Shown piece after piece: positions 26,461 through 34,840 of a DNA stretch of 64,000 nt; the first letter of the stretch is position 1, and every line of letters begins with the position of its first letter. The stretch is from VRUE01 sp963704545 (GTDB lineage: Bacteria; Actinomycetota; Thermoleophilia; Solirubrobacterales; 70-9): contig OY969915.1 of the NCBI GenBank assembly GCA_963704545.1, positions 1,116,001 to 1,180,000 of the forward strand. The letters are read 5' to 3'. The position numbers were made by a program, and so were the translations under genes. The notes under the pieces were generated by a model. It made no database searches. It had not been told where the DNA came from and saw nothing but the letters and a program-made list of their open reading frames with translations.

Positions 26461-27098
26461 GCGAGCGCCGCGCGGATCTCCGGAATCGCCTGCTCGTTGT
26501 CTTGGAAGTACACCGCGTGCAGGCCCGCCTTGCGGGCGCCTTCGATGTTGACGAGGACGTCGTCGACGAAGAGGCAGGACGCGGCGGGCTTGGCGATTCG
26601 CTCCAGGGTCAGCTCGTAGATCCGCGACTCGGGCTTGCGGCAGCCGACGAAGGCCGAGTCGACGACGGTCTCGAAGATCTCGTCGACCGGCAGCATCGAG
26701 CGCCACAGCGGCTCCCACTCGCGCACGTTGTTGGTCAGCATCGCCATCCGGTAGCCCTCCCCCTTCAGCTCCCGCATCAGCTCGATCATCTCCGGGTTCG
26801 GTTCGAGCGCCTCGAAGTAGATCTCTTTGAAGCGGTGCATCTCGGGCCGGTGGCCGAGCAGCGGCTCGAGGCTGTCGGTGAGCAGTTCGAGGAAGGCGAC
26901 CTCGGTGATCTCGCCCCGCTCCATCTCGAAGAGCGGGTTCTCGCCGTTTGCCTCGGTAGCGGCCTGCATCCCCTTGCCGAGGGTCTCGGTCGTGATCCCG
27001 GTCTGGTCCTGGAAGGCCATGAACGACTGGAGCAGGGGCGTGGTCAGCACCCCACCGAAGTCGGAGACGATCGTGTCGATCCCGTTGCCGTCAGTCAT
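26457..27098 (-). CDS. HAD-superfamily hydrolase
   Basis: 213 residues. The nucleophile is D13 in VSDFGGVL. The second Asp of the usual DxD is replaced by Gly, as in the epoxide-hydrolase N-terminal phosphatase subgroup. MLTNN (motif 2), CRKPESRIYE (motif 3 lysine) and FVDDVLVNIEGAR (motif 4) follow in order. It should act on small phosphorylated or halogenated compounds. It overlaps the upstream gene at 27091-27098 by 8 nt, so the two are co-translated. Confidence 0.85.
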   Translation of the reverse strand: MTDGNGIDTIVSDFGGVLTTPLLQSFMAFQDQTGITTETLGKGMQAATEANGENPLFEMERGEITEVAFLELLTDSLEPLLGHRPEMHRFKEIYFEALEPNPEMIELMRELKGEGYRMAMLTNNVREWEPLWRSMLPVDEIFETVVDSAFVGCRKPESRIYELTLERIAKPAASCLFVDDVLVNIEGARKAGLHAVYFQDNEQAIPEIRAALA

Positions 27099-27483
27099 CC
27101 CGGTGGACCACCTCGTAGTGGCCGAGACCCTCGCGCCCTTCGAGCGACCAGCGGAAGAAGGCGATCTGCCCCTTCAGGCCTGGATGGCTCACGGCGCTGG
27201 AGTTGATCAGCGTGCCTGCGCCCCGCAGCGGCTGTCCTTCCTCGTCGTCGAGCCAGAGCTCCAGCGTCGCTCGCCGCTGCACGCCGTCCGGCCCGTACTC
27301 GGTCGAGAGCAGCGTCTCGGAGACCTCGACCGGCGCCCCGTCGGCGCCGCAGAGCACCGCCGCGACCTCCTCCTCGCCGTGCCCGCCCGCCCGCTCAGGC
27401 CGGACCGCGCTCAGCGCCAGCAGCCCCCCGTCGGAGAAGACGATCCCGATCGACCGCCGCACGATCTGTCCCTCGCTGCTCAT
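27091..27483 (-). CDS. Hypothetical protein coupled to the HAD gene
   Basis: Not recognised. 130 residues, soluble, beta-strand-rich (IGIVFSDGGLLALSAVRPER; RATLELWLDDEEGQPLRGAG), without cysteine clusters or membrane segments. The 8-nt overlap with the HAD gene suggests a joint role. Codon use matches its neighbours. It starts with ATG at 27483 and is divergent by 53 nt from the SufT-like gene. Confidence 0.6.
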   Translation of the reverse strand: MSSEGQIVRRSIGIVFSDGGLLALSAVRPERAGGHGEEEVAAVLCGADGAPVEVSETLLSTEYGPDGVQRRATLELWLDDEEGQPLRGAGTLINSSAVSHPGLKGQIAFFRWSLEGREGLGHYEVVHRDD

Positions 27484-27536
27484 CGGCCGGGAAGCCTATT
27501 GCCCGGCCGGGCATAGGGTCCGGCTACGATGCCGTC

Positions 27537-27851
27537 ATGGCCGAAGAAACCACTGTTCTGACCGAAGACGACGTCCTCGAGGCGCTCGAGGAGGTGATCG
27601 ACCCCGAGCTGGGGCTCGACTTCGTCTCGCTCGGCCTCGTCTACGACGTCGAGATCGAGGGCGAAGAGGTCCTCGTCACCTTCACCCTGACGACCCCCGC
27701 CTGCCCGATCGGCCCCCAGGTCTCCGAGCAGATGAAGGAGTTCGTCGGCGACCTCCCCGGAGTCTCCGCCGTCCACCCGAAGATGATCTTCGACCCCCCG
27801 TGGAGCCCCGAGATGATGACCGAGGACGCCAAGTTCGCGCTTGGGTTCTAG
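27537..27851 (+). CDS. MIP18/DUF59 metal-sulfur cluster assembly factor (SufT-like)
   Basis: 104 residues. Family motifs: VLEALEEVIDPELGLDFVSL at the N-terminus, the conserved Cys56 in TTPACPIGP, and the C-terminal DPPWSPEMM. Proteins of this type help deliver Fe-S clusters and are often the last gene (sufT) of actinobacterial suf operons. Here it lies about 7 kb from the nearest suf gene. Its role in the SUF pathway is inferred. Confidence 0.88.
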   Translation: MAEETTVLTEDDVLEALEEVIDPELGLDFVSLGLVYDVEIEGEEVLVTFTLTTPACPIGPQVSEQMKEFVGDLPGVSAVHPKMIFDPPWSPEMMTEDAKFALGF

Positions 27852-27861
27852 GTTTGACGCA

Positions 27862-28491
27862 CTAGCCAGGTTTTTGGGAAAGTAGCTCGTGGACCTGTGA
27901 GTGGGCGTTGAGCCAAGCCTGGGCGTCAGGATCAATCCACCCGGCGATCTTGAGCATGTCATCTGCCCGTCGGCCGATGTTCTGCTGGAGCAGGCAGTCG
28001 TGATGAGCGACCCGATTGCGGAAGCGCTGGATCTCGCGCATTGGCTCGATTAGGTCTTTTCGCATGATCGAGCCGTTTGGGAAGGCGTAACGGAGCTTAT
28101 GGCGCCAGACCTCCTCGTAGCGTTTGCTGAATAGGCCTGCCCAAAAGCCGAATGACACACCCGAGATCACGCGACTGCGACTAATGCCCTTGCCCTTTTC
28201 CAGCCTTTCCACGGCGACAATCACCTGCTTTACGCCGTCCGGCTGCAGCACATTGAAATCCATAAGCCAGGTGTCCTTGAGCGGCTCCTGCGGCTGATCG
28301 ATGCCAAGGACAGCGTCGATGACGTTCCTGATCAACACCTCGAAGTGATGGATCATTTCGAAGCACGCCGCGCCGATTTCAGCATGCCAATCGTAGAGTT
28401 CCAGCGCTCGGTCGCGGTCGCCTTCGCACGCCTTGAGAAAGGGCTCGAACCGCTTGGCAGAGAGCCATTTCTCGGTTTGCTGAGGCTCCAT
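27862..28491 (-). CDS. Abi-like protein with HEPN-type motif
   Basis: 209 residues resembling the Abi_2 (AbiD/AbiF) abortive-infection family. It opens with EKWLSAKRFEPFLKACEGDR, has SFGFWAGLFSKRYEEVW in the middle, and R158-N-R-V-A-H163 matches the Rx4H signature of HEPN RNases. Base composition is clearly more AT-rich than the genes around it, so recent transfer is likely. A TAGGGT box about 20 nt before the ATG may be its -10. It may act alone as a phage-triggered toxin. Nothing next to it looks like an antitoxin. Confidence 0.75.
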   Translation of the reverse strand: MEPQQTEKWLSAKRFEPFLKACEGDRDRALELYDWHAEIGAACFEMIHHFEVLIRNVIDAVLGIDQPQEPLKDTWLMDFNVLQPDGVKQVIVAVERLEKGKGISRSRVISGVSFGFWAGLFSKRYEEVWRHKLRYAFPNGSIMRKDLIEPMREIQRFRNRVAHHDCLLQQNIGRRADDMLKIAGWIDPDAQAWLNAHSQVHELLSQKPG

Positions 28492-28581
28492 ATCTGCGCT
28501 ACCCTACTTTTAACGCCCCGGTACCGCCTAGGGCTCTCTTAGGAGGGTCATGCGGCCGGGGCTTTGCATTGTGGGCTCAGG

Positions 28582-29061
28582 TTACGGCTCTGGGTTCCCG
28601 AGCCGGGGATCGTCAGAGTCCACAATCTCTTCCGCCTCGGCCTCGAAGTCGTACTCCCGTCTCGGCGCCGCAGGCCCCCTCGGCCCCGGCATCCCCACGA
28701 CCACGAACCGCCTACCCACGTATCCCCGCATCAGCCGCCTGATGATCGCCCGCGTCGGCGGGACCAGGAAGACCAGCCCGACGATGTCGGTGACGAAGCC
28801 GGGGGTGAGCAGGAGGGTGCCGCCGATCGCGATCAGCAGGCCGTCTGCCACCTCGCGGCCGGGGAAGCGGTGCTCCGCCAGGGCCAGGTTGAAGCGGCGC
28901 CAGGCGCCGCGGCCCTGGTGGCGCAGCAGCAGCGAGCCGAGCAGGGCGTCGGCGAGCAGCAGCGCGACCGTCGGCCAGACGCCGATCAGCGAGCCGATCT
29001 GGATGATCACGTACAGCTCGACGATCGGGACGACGATGAAGAGGGCGACGAGCAGGGCCAC
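28582..29061 (-). CDS. FxsA-family membrane protein
   Basis: 159 residues. FxsA signature: hydrophobic start VALFIVVPIVELYVIIQIG, then a second helix pair with GVWPTVALLLADALLGSLLL and LLIAIGGTLLLTPGFVTDIVG, followed by a polar acidic tail. E. coli FxsA modulates F-plasmid phage exclusion. The role in actinobacteria is unknown. The GTG at 29061 lies 2 nt after the upstream stop and gives the usual N-terminus. Confidence 0.85.
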   Translation of the reverse strand: MALLVALFIVVPIVELYVIIQIGSLIGVWPTVALLLADALLGSLLLRHQGRGAWRRFNLALAEHRFPGREVADGLLIAIGGTLLLTPGFVTDIVGLVFLVPPTRAIIRRLMRGYVGRRFVVVGMPGPRGPAAPRREYDFEAEAEEIVDSDDPRLGNPEP

Positions 29062-29063
29062 GG

Positions 29064-30476
29064 TCAGGCGGGGGCGACGGCGCTTGCCGCCTCCTCCAGC
29101 TCGGCCAGCGACCGGTTGAGGCCGGCGGCGAAGTCTTCGACGTCCTCCATCGAGTCGTAGTCGGCGAGCAGGCCGAAGCCGACACGGCCGTTGTAGCTCA
29201 TGATCGCCACCGCCATCGCGTGGTTCTGCGGCAGGAAGGCGACCGGGAAGACCTCCTCCAGCTCGCGGCCGAGCACGTAGAGAGGCAGCTGCGGGCCGGG
29301 CACGTTGGTGACGATCAGGTTGAAGAGCCGGGTCGAGAAATTGACCCGCGAGGCCTGCGCCAGCAGGGTCGGCGGCGCGAAATCGTTGAAGCGGGCGATC
29401 ACTTCGGCCCCGAGCGCCTGCTTGGAGCGCTTCAGGCCCTCCATCTGCTCGCTCACCACGCGCAGCCGCCGCACCGGGTCCTCGACGTAGACGGGGAGCG
29501 GCCCGCGCATCGCCGCGATCCGGTTGCCGAGGTCGCCGCGCTCGTCCTGCGTGCGGATCGAGACCGGCACCAGGGCACGCAGCTCCAGGCCCTCGGTGCG
29601 GATGCCCCGCCCGTGCAGCCAGTCGCGCAGGGCGCCGGTCACCACGGCGAGCACGACGTCGTTGACGGTGCCCCCAAGCGCGTCCTTGATCCGCTTGAAG
29701 GTCGCCAGCTCCGAGCGCGCCCAGGTGAAGCGCCGGTGCGGGCCGATCGGCTGGTTCAGCGGCACGTCGGGCGCGGGGTCGGCGAAGGCGCCCACCACCT
29801 CCCCCAGGCCCTCGACCGCCTCGCCCAGGCGCCGTGCCGCCGACTCCGGGTGGCGTACAGCCTCGATCGCGCGCTCGACCAGCTTCACGGGCGCCGCGGC
29901 CGCGTCGACGGCGCCGCGAGCCACCAGCTCGGCCGTGGTGGGCTCCGGGTGGGGCACCCAGCCGTCCTCGCTCGCGGCCGGCTCGGGCACCGGCTCGAGG
30001 TCGAAGAGCACGGTGCCGATATCGACGCCGGAGATGCCGTCGACCATCGCGTGATGCGTCTTTGTCAGGAGGGCGAAGCGGTCGCGCTCCAGTCCCTGCA
30101 CCAGCCACAGCTCCCAGAGCGGCTTGGAACGGTCGAGCTGCTGCGAGAAGACGCGGGCGGCGAGGCGCTTCAGCTGCTGTTCGCCACCCGGCTCGGGCAG
30201 CGCGGTGTGGCGGATGTGGTAGGTGAGGTTGAAGTTGACGTCGTCGGCCCAGAGCGGGCGGCCCGCCTCCAGCGGCGGCACGACGAGGTGCTGGCGGAAG
30301 CGCGGCACCTGGTTGAGGCGCCCGCGGACGTGCTCGACCAGGTCGACGTACTTCGGCGGCGGGCCCTCGAAGACGAGGATCGCGCCGACGTGCATGTGGC
30401 TCGCCGAGCTCTCGTTGGTGAGGAACGAGGCGTCGACAGCGGTCAGGCGGTCGAGGTGTCGTCCTTGGGTTGCCAT
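29064..30476 (-). CDS. Wax ester synthase/diacylglycerol acyltransferase (WS/DGAT)
   Basis: Transfers acyl groups from acyl-CoA to diacylglycerol or fatty alcohols to make triacylglycerol or wax ester storage lipid. 470 residues, standard length. The active-site HHxxxDG motif is H141-H142-A-M-V-D146-G. The family start LTAVDASFLTNESSASHMHVG and the C-terminal NVPGPQLPLYVLG are also present. It is peripheral to the membrane. It is divergent from ispH by 26 nt and transcribed with fxsA. Confidence 0.92.
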   Translation of the reverse strand: MATQGRHLDRLTAVDASFLTNESSASHMHVGAILVFEGPPPKYVDLVEHVRGRLNQVPRFRQHLVVPPLEAGRPLWADDVNFNLTYHIRHTALPEPGGEQQLKRLAARVFSQQLDRSKPLWELWLVQGLERDRFALLTKTHHAMVDGISGVDIGTVLFDLEPVPEPAASEDGWVPHPEPTTAELVARGAVDAAAAPVKLVERAIEAVRHPESAARRLGEAVEGLGEVVGAFADPAPDVPLNQPIGPHRRFTWARSELATFKRIKDALGGTVNDVVLAVVTGALRDWLHGRGIRTEGLELRALVPVSIRTQDERGDLGNRIAAMRGPLPVYVEDPVRRLRVVSEQMEGLKRSKQALGAEVIARFNDFAPPTLLAQASRVNFSTRLFNLIVTNVPGPQLPLYVLGRELEEVFPVAFLPQNHAMAVAIMSYNGRVGFGLLADYDSMEDVEDFAAGLNRSLAELEEAASAVAPA

Positions 30477-30502
30477 TGATCAAGGCTAGCTACTCTGCAC
30501 AC

Positions 30503-31471
30503 ATGTCCCCCCCTGCCACGGCGGCCCCGAAACGGGTCCTGCTCGCAGCGCCGCGCGGCTACTGTGCCGGCGTCGACCGCGCGGTGCAGACCGTCGAGCG
30601 CGCTCTCGAGCTCTACGGCGCCCCGGTCTACGTGCGCAAGGAGATCGTCCACAACAAGCACGTCGTCGAGGAGCTCTCCAAGCGGGGCGCGATCTTCGTC
30701 GAGGAGGAGACCGAGGTGCCCGAGGGCGAGATGGTCGTCTTCTCGGCTCACGGCGTCGCCCCGGCGGTCCACGAGAACGCCGCGGTGCGCAGCCTGCGCA
30801 CGATCGACGCGACCTGTCCCCTGGTGACGAAGGTGCACGTCGAGGCGCGTCGCTTCGCCGCCGACGGCTACACGATCGTGATGATCGGCCACGAGGGCCA
30901 CGAGGAGGTCGAAGGCACGACCGGCGAGGCGCCGGACTCGATCGTCCTGATCGAAACTGCCGCCGAGGTCGAGGCACTCGAGGTCCCCGACCCCGGGAAA
31001 GTCGCCTTCATCACCCAGACGACTCTCTCGGTCGACGAGACCGCGGAGGTGATTGCCGCGCTGCGGGCCAAGTTCCCGGCGATCGTCAGCTCCAAGTCCG
31101 ACGACATCTGTTACGCCACGACCAACCGCCAGATCGCCGTCAAGCAGCTCGCCCGCGAGTGCGACCTGGTCCTCGTCATCGGTTCGACCAACTCCTCCAA
31201 CTCAAACCGCCTGGTCGAGGTGGCGCGCGAGCACGGTGCCGCCTCCTACCTGATCGACAACCACACCCAGGTCGAGGAGCGCTGGCTCGAGGGCGTCGAG
31301 ACGGTCGGCATCACCTCGGGCGCCAGCGCCCCGGAGGAGCTGGTCGAGCGCTTGGTCGAGCTCTTCCGCGGGCGCGGCGCGAGCGAGGTCTCCGAGCTGC
31401 GCACCGTCCACGAGGACGTGCGGTTCATGCTCCCCAAGGAGATCCGCGAAGAGCTCGCCGCGCGCGCCTAG
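30503..31471 (+). CDS. ispH: 4-hydroxy-3-methylbut-2-enyl diphosphate reductase
   Basis: Last step of the MEP isoprenoid pathway, making IPP and DMAPP with a [4Fe-4S] cluster. The cluster cysteines are C21 (RGYCAGV), C105 (ATCPLV) and C203 (DDICYATTNRQ). HGVAP and GHEGHEEVEGT supply the substrate-site His and Glu residues. 322 residues. I chose ATG 30503, which gives a normal start. TACTCT lies 6 nt before the ATG and may be the -10 of a nearly leaderless transcript. Confidence 0.95.
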   Translation: MSPPATAAPKRVLLAAPRGYCAGVDRAVQTVERALELYGAPVYVRKEIVHNKHVVEELSKRGAIFVEEETEVPEGEMVVFSAHGVAPAVHENAAVRSLRTIDATCPLVTKVHVEARRFAADGYTIVMIGHEGHEEVEGTTGEAPDSIVLIETAAEVEALEVPDPGKVAFITQTTLSVDETAEVIAALRAKFPAIVSSKSDDICYATTNRQIAVKQLARECDLVLVIGSTNSSNSNRLVEVAREHGAASYLIDNHTQVEERWLEGVETVGITSGASAPEELVERLVELFRGRGASEVSELRTVHEDVRFMLPKEIREELAARA

Positions 31472-31474
31472 CGA

Positions 31475-32329
31475 CTACTCGCCGGCAGGCTGCTCGTCCG
31501 GCTTCGGCCTCTTCACGCCCGGGGCGAAGCAGACCGCCCAGATGCGCATGCCGGGCTCCGGCAGGATCCCGATCCGGTGGGGCTCGTGCCACTCGTGCTC
31601 GGCGAGGGCGTAGAGACCCGGGTTGGTCACCTCGACCGGGTCGACCGGGTCGTTGTCGAAGATCAGCCGGATGTCTCCGTCGCCCTCGGCGGTGACGTAG
31701 ATGCCGCCCGCCGCGTAGGGGATCTCCATCCCCTGGTCCTCGCGCTCGACCACGAAGGGCTCCTCCAGGGACCCGGTGGGGATCAGCTCGTTGGTCGGCG
31801 GCATCACCTTCACCCCCGGCGCGTCGCTCGCCCGCAGGGGGGCCATGGGCGCGGGCAGGGTCTGGAGCGCGTCGAGCTGGCGCAGCTCCTCCTGGATTGC
31901 CTCCTCTGTCGCCAGGTACTCGCCCTCGCCGAAGTGAAACCAGCTGAGGGCGCCGCCGGTGGTCCAGAGGAAGAGGCTGGGCCAGCCCTCGCATCCGTAG
32001 GCGTGCCAGAGGTCGCGCTCCGCGTCGATCGCGACCGGGAACCCGACGCCGAGGTCGCGCATCCCCGCGGCGACGTTCACCGGGTCGGAGCCGAAGGGGA
32101 AACGGGGCGCCTGCACGCCGATCGTGGTCAGCCCGGCGTCGCGGTAGCGGCGATCCCACTCGATCAGGTAGGGAAGCGTGCGCACGCTGTTGAGCTGGGA
32201 GTAGTCGAAGAAGTGGACCAGGACCGGCCCCGCCGCGGTCAGCGCGGGCATCGAGCTCGGCTTCTCGCCGATCCAGGTGATGTCGGGGGGAAGGTCCGGC
32301 GCTCCGATGTTGTCCCGCTCCGGACGCAT
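31475..32329 (-). CDS. Thioredoxin-fold (redoxin/DipZ-like) protein lacking CxxC
   Basis: 284 residues. The N-terminal half has the TlpA/AhpC-type fold: PVLVHFFDYSQLNSVRTLPY, AGLTTIGVQAPRF, LGVGFPVAIDAERDLWHAYG and WPSLFLWTTGG. The expected CxxC position reads SQLN, so it cannot do normal thiol exchange. The C-terminal half resembles the beta-sandwich found after the redoxin domain in DipZ-like proteins. No signal peptide is visible. It is convergent with ispH with only 3 nt between them. It may bind rather than oxidise a partner. Confidence 0.75.
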   Translation of the reverse strand: MRPERDNIGAPDLPPDITWIGEKPSSMPALTAAGPVLVHFFDYSQLNSVRTLPYLIEWDRRYRDAGLTTIGVQAPRFPFGSDPVNVAAGMRDLGVGFPVAIDAERDLWHAYGCEGWPSLFLWTTGGALSWFHFGEGEYLATEEAIQEELRQLDALQTLPAPMAPLRASDAPGVKVMPPTNELIPTGSLEEPFVVEREDQGMEIPYAAGGIYVTAEGDGDIRLIFDNDPVDPVEVTNPGLYALAEHEWHEPHRIGILPEPGMRIWAVCFAPGVKRPKPDEQPAGE

Positions 32330-32386
32330 CGCCGAAAGTTATTGCCTTAGGAGCGCTTAAATCTTTCCGATAGATTCCTCCGAGCA

Positions 32387-32623
32387 ATGTTCGAGATCCT
32401 GCTCGCGCTTGTTCCGCTGCTCCTTCTCGTCGCCTCGCTGCTGCTGGGCGTCTATCCCGGCTGCGAGGCGATCGTCAGGCTCTCCGAGCGGATCGCGATG
32501 CGCCGCCGCCCTCGTGCCGCGGGCAGGCAGCCTCGGCCGGCCGTTCCCCTCCTTCGCTCCGTCGGCGGCGGTCTCCTGATCGCCTTCGGACTGGCTCAGC
32601 GCCCGCCGCCACTCGCTCCCTGA
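32387..32623 (+). CDS. Small membrane protein
   Basis: Not recognised. 78 residues. Residues 3-22 form one hydrophobic helix, then YPGCEAIVRLSERIAMRRRP, a Pro/Arg-rich stretch, and a second weak hydrophobic segment at about 57-70. Leads a set of same-strand membrane or exported genes. The upstream ribosome site is weak (TCCTCCGAGCA), so the start is less certain than the frame. Confidence 0.5.
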   Translation: MFEILLALVPLLLLVASLLLGVYPGCEAIVRLSERIAMRRRPRAAGRQPRPAVPLLRSVGGGLLIAFGLAQRPPPLAP

Positions 32624-32680
32624 GTCAAGTAGGGAAAACGGCGCGGGGATCGCCCTGTGCCACGAGCCAAGGAGCGAGAA

Positions 32681-33112
32681 ATGAATTCGAACATCGCACG
32701 CGTGGCGGCTGGCATCGCGGCCGTCGCTGTCGCAGTCCTCTTGCTGGTGGTGCTGAAGGACGACGGGGGAGGAGACACGGGGACCGACACGACACCGACC
32801 ACGGCCACCGAATCGACCCCGGGCACGACCACGTCGCCCTCGGCCGCGGCCGAGATCCCGACGATCGTCGTCGAAGGCGGCAGGCCGGTCGGCGGAGTGA
32901 GGGACCTCAGCTTCGAGGAGGGAGACCGCATCCGCTTCAAGGTCGAATCCGACGTCAGCGACGAGATCCACGTGCACGGCTACGACCTGATGAAGGACGT
33001 CGAGGCCGGCGGGTCGGTCACGTTCGACTTCCTGGCGACGATCGAAGGTGTGTTTGAGGCCGAGCTGGAGGAGCGCAAGCAGCCGATCGCGGAGCTGACC
33101 GTCAACCCATGA
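32681..33112 (+). CDS. Membrane-anchored cupredoxin-like protein
   Basis: 143 residues. An N-terminal helix (about 6-25) anchors a Thr-rich linker (about 30-58) and a C-terminal beta-sandwich of about 85 residues resembling cupredoxin_1 domains (DRIRFKVESDVSDEIHVHGY). His residues in HVHGY could bind copper, but the conserved Cys and C-terminal His are missing, so a normal type 1 copper site is unlikely. AAGGAG 9 nt before ATG 32681 sets the start. The stop overlaps the next start in ATGA. Confidence 0.75.
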   Translation: MNSNIARVAAGIAAVAVAVLLLVVLKDDGGGDTGTDTTPTTATESTPGTTTSPSAAAEIPTIVVEGGRPVGGVRDLSFEEGDRIRFKVESDVSDEIHVHGYDLMKDVEAGGSVTFDFLATIEGVFEAELEERKQPIAELTVNP

Positions 33113-34509
33113 CCGGGTTCCTGCTGCCGGTCGCGCATGCTCTGGCCTCGCGGCAGGACCTGCCGATTCCCGCCTGGCTGTTCGCCTGGGGTGCGTCGAT
33201 CGTCCTGATCGTCTCGTTCTTTGCGCTCTCGGTTTCCTGGCGCACGCCGAAGTTCGAGCGCGACCGGTGGCGACCGCTCGGGGCGCGCTTCTCGCGTGTC
33301 CTGATCGGCCGTCCCGCACAGGCCTTGTGCGGGACGGCGGGGGTCTTCCTGCTCGGAGTCGCGATCTACTCCGGACTGCGGGGGACCGAGGCTCCCGACC
33401 GGAACTTCGCCCTCACCTTCATCTTCGTCACCTGCTGGCTCGGCTTTCCGCTGTTCAGCGTTCTCTTCGGGGACGTCTTCAGGCCCTTCAACCCGTGGCG
33501 GGCGATAGGTCGTGTCGTCGGCGGGGCGTTCACGGCCCTCGCCGGTCAGCGCCCCGCACACCTGACCTACCCGGATGTGCTCGGTCGCTGGCCGGCTGCG
33601 ATCGGCCTTCTGGCCTTTGTCTGGATGGAGGTCGTCTACGGCACCAGCGGCGGGGTCGCCGTCGGTGTCTCGCCCGAGACCACGGCCACGGCCGCCCTGT
33701 TCTACACCGTCTACACGCTGGCGATGATGGCGTTGTTCGGGGTCGAGAAGTGGTGCAGGACGGGAGAGGTCTTCTCGGTCTACTTCGGGATGTTCTCCCA
33801 GCTCGGCGCGTTCGCGGTCAGGGACGGCAGGCTGGGCCGGCGTCTACCTCTGGCCGCGGCCTCTCACTGGGCGACGGTGCCCGGCTCTCTGGCGGTGGCG
33901 ACCGCCTCGATCGCCACGACCAGTTTCGACGGGGCCCAGGAGGGCGCCTTCAAGGGGGCGATCGAGCAGACCTTCGACTGGCTCGCGGGGGCCGGATTCA
34001 GCCTGACCGCCTCGCTTCGAATCACCGACACGATCTTCCTGGCGCTCTGCTTCGCGGGGGTGGCGGCCATCTACCTCATCGGGGTGAGGGGGATGGAGAC
34101 GGTGCGCGGTGCGCCGTCGTTCGCGAAGCTCCGCTCGGGCTTTGCCCACACCCTGATCCCGATCGCCTTCGCATACCTGGTTGCCCACTACTTCAGCCTC
34201 TTCGTCTTCCAGGAGCAGGCCCAGTTCACCTACCTGCTCTCCGATCCCCTCGGGACCGCGACGACCGACCTCTTCGGCACCGCGTCGGGAGGCATCGACT
34301 TCAATCTCCTCACCGCCAACGCGATCTGGTACGTCCAGGTGGGGGCGCTGGTGATCGGGCATGTCGTCGGCCTGACCCTCGCCCACGACCGTGCGACTGC
34401 CTACTGGGGGGACTTTCGCCAAGCCGCGCGTTCGCAATATTGGATGCTCGCGGTCATGGTGTCCTTCACCTGTTTTGGGCTTTTTCTGCTCTCGGCGGGG
34501 AACTCCTGA
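33109..34509 (+). CDS. Polytopic membrane protein coupled to the cupredoxin
   Basis: 466 residues with roughly ten to twelve hydrophobic segments, for example WLFAWGASIVLIVSFFALSV near the start and WMLAVMVSFTCFGLFLLSAG at the end. His and Trp residues recur near segment ends. I recall actinobacterial proteins of this type carrying the label fenitrothion hydrolase, but nothing in the sequence supports an esterase active site. ATGA overlap with the cupredoxin gene suggests a copper- or heme-linked membrane complex, which is inference. Confidence 0.7.
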   Translation: MTGFLLPVAHALASRQDLPIPAWLFAWGASIVLIVSFFALSVSWRTPKFERDRWRPLGARFSRVLIGRPAQALCGTAGVFLLGVAIYSGLRGTEAPDRNFALTFIFVTCWLGFPLFSVLFGDVFRPFNPWRAIGRVVGGAFTALAGQRPAHLTYPDVLGRWPAAIGLLAFVWMEVVYGTSGGVAVGVSPETTATAALFYTVYTLAMMALFGVEKWCRTGEVFSVYFGMFSQLGAFAVRDGRLGRRLPLAAASHWATVPGSLAVATASIATTSFDGAQEGAFKGAIEQTFDWLAGAGFSLTASLRITDTIFLALCFAGVAAIYLIGVRGMETVRGAPSFAKLRSGFAHTLIPIAFAYLVAHYFSLFVFQEQAQFTYLLSDPLGTATTDLFGTASGGIDFNLLTANAIWYVQVGALVIGHVVGLTLAHDRATAYWGDFRQAARSQYWMLAVMVSFTCFGLFLLSAGNS

Positions 34510-34632
34510 GGCAACGAAGCCGCTTTTTGCGGAGAGTAGGTGAAATCCCACCCCTACACACGGATTTCTACCGATGAAAGTCCGTTCACATCTGGTTTAC
34601 TGGGAAAAGAGTCCATCACTTTGACTCTCCCT

Positions 34633-34692
34633 CCCCCTTGTTGCACCGGGACCGCTGCTCGTAAGGCCAGCGGTTTCGGCGCTACAAGGGGG
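34633..34692 (+). promoter_or_regulatory. Structured leader before a small membrane gene
   Basis: CCCCCTTGT at 34633-34641 pairs with ACAAGGGGG at 34684-34692. Inside, ACCGCTG at 34651-34657 pairs with CAGCGGT at 34668-34674. The nested stems end 16 nt before the ATG at 34709. The surrounding 34510-34708 stretch is less GC-rich than the genes and holds no other gene. Confidence 0.45.
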
Positions 34693-34708
34693 GCCATACT
34701 TTCCCGAG

Positions 34709-34840
34709 ATGGCCACCCTGCTTCCCCTCGCGCACGCGACCCACTGGCTCTGGGTCCTCTACGTGCCGCCGATCCTCATCGTTCTCGCTTCGATCCTCAA
34801 AACCACGCTCCGGGAGAGGCGGGAGAAGCGAGAGGACTAG
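34709..34840 (+). CDS. 43-residue single-helix membrane protein
   Basis: Encodes MATLLPLAHATHWLWVLYVP, a continuing hydrophobic helix (about 13-32) and a charged tail ending in EKRED. The shape, one helix and a positive-then-acidic tail, is typical of small subunits of respiratory or other membrane complexes. It follows the cupredoxin and polytopic genes and may be their partner. No strong ribosome site; CCCGAG lies just upstream. The stop codon falls at the left end of the family C repeat. Confidence 0.55.
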   Translation: MATLLPLAHATHWLWVLYVPPILIVLASILKTTLRERREKRED

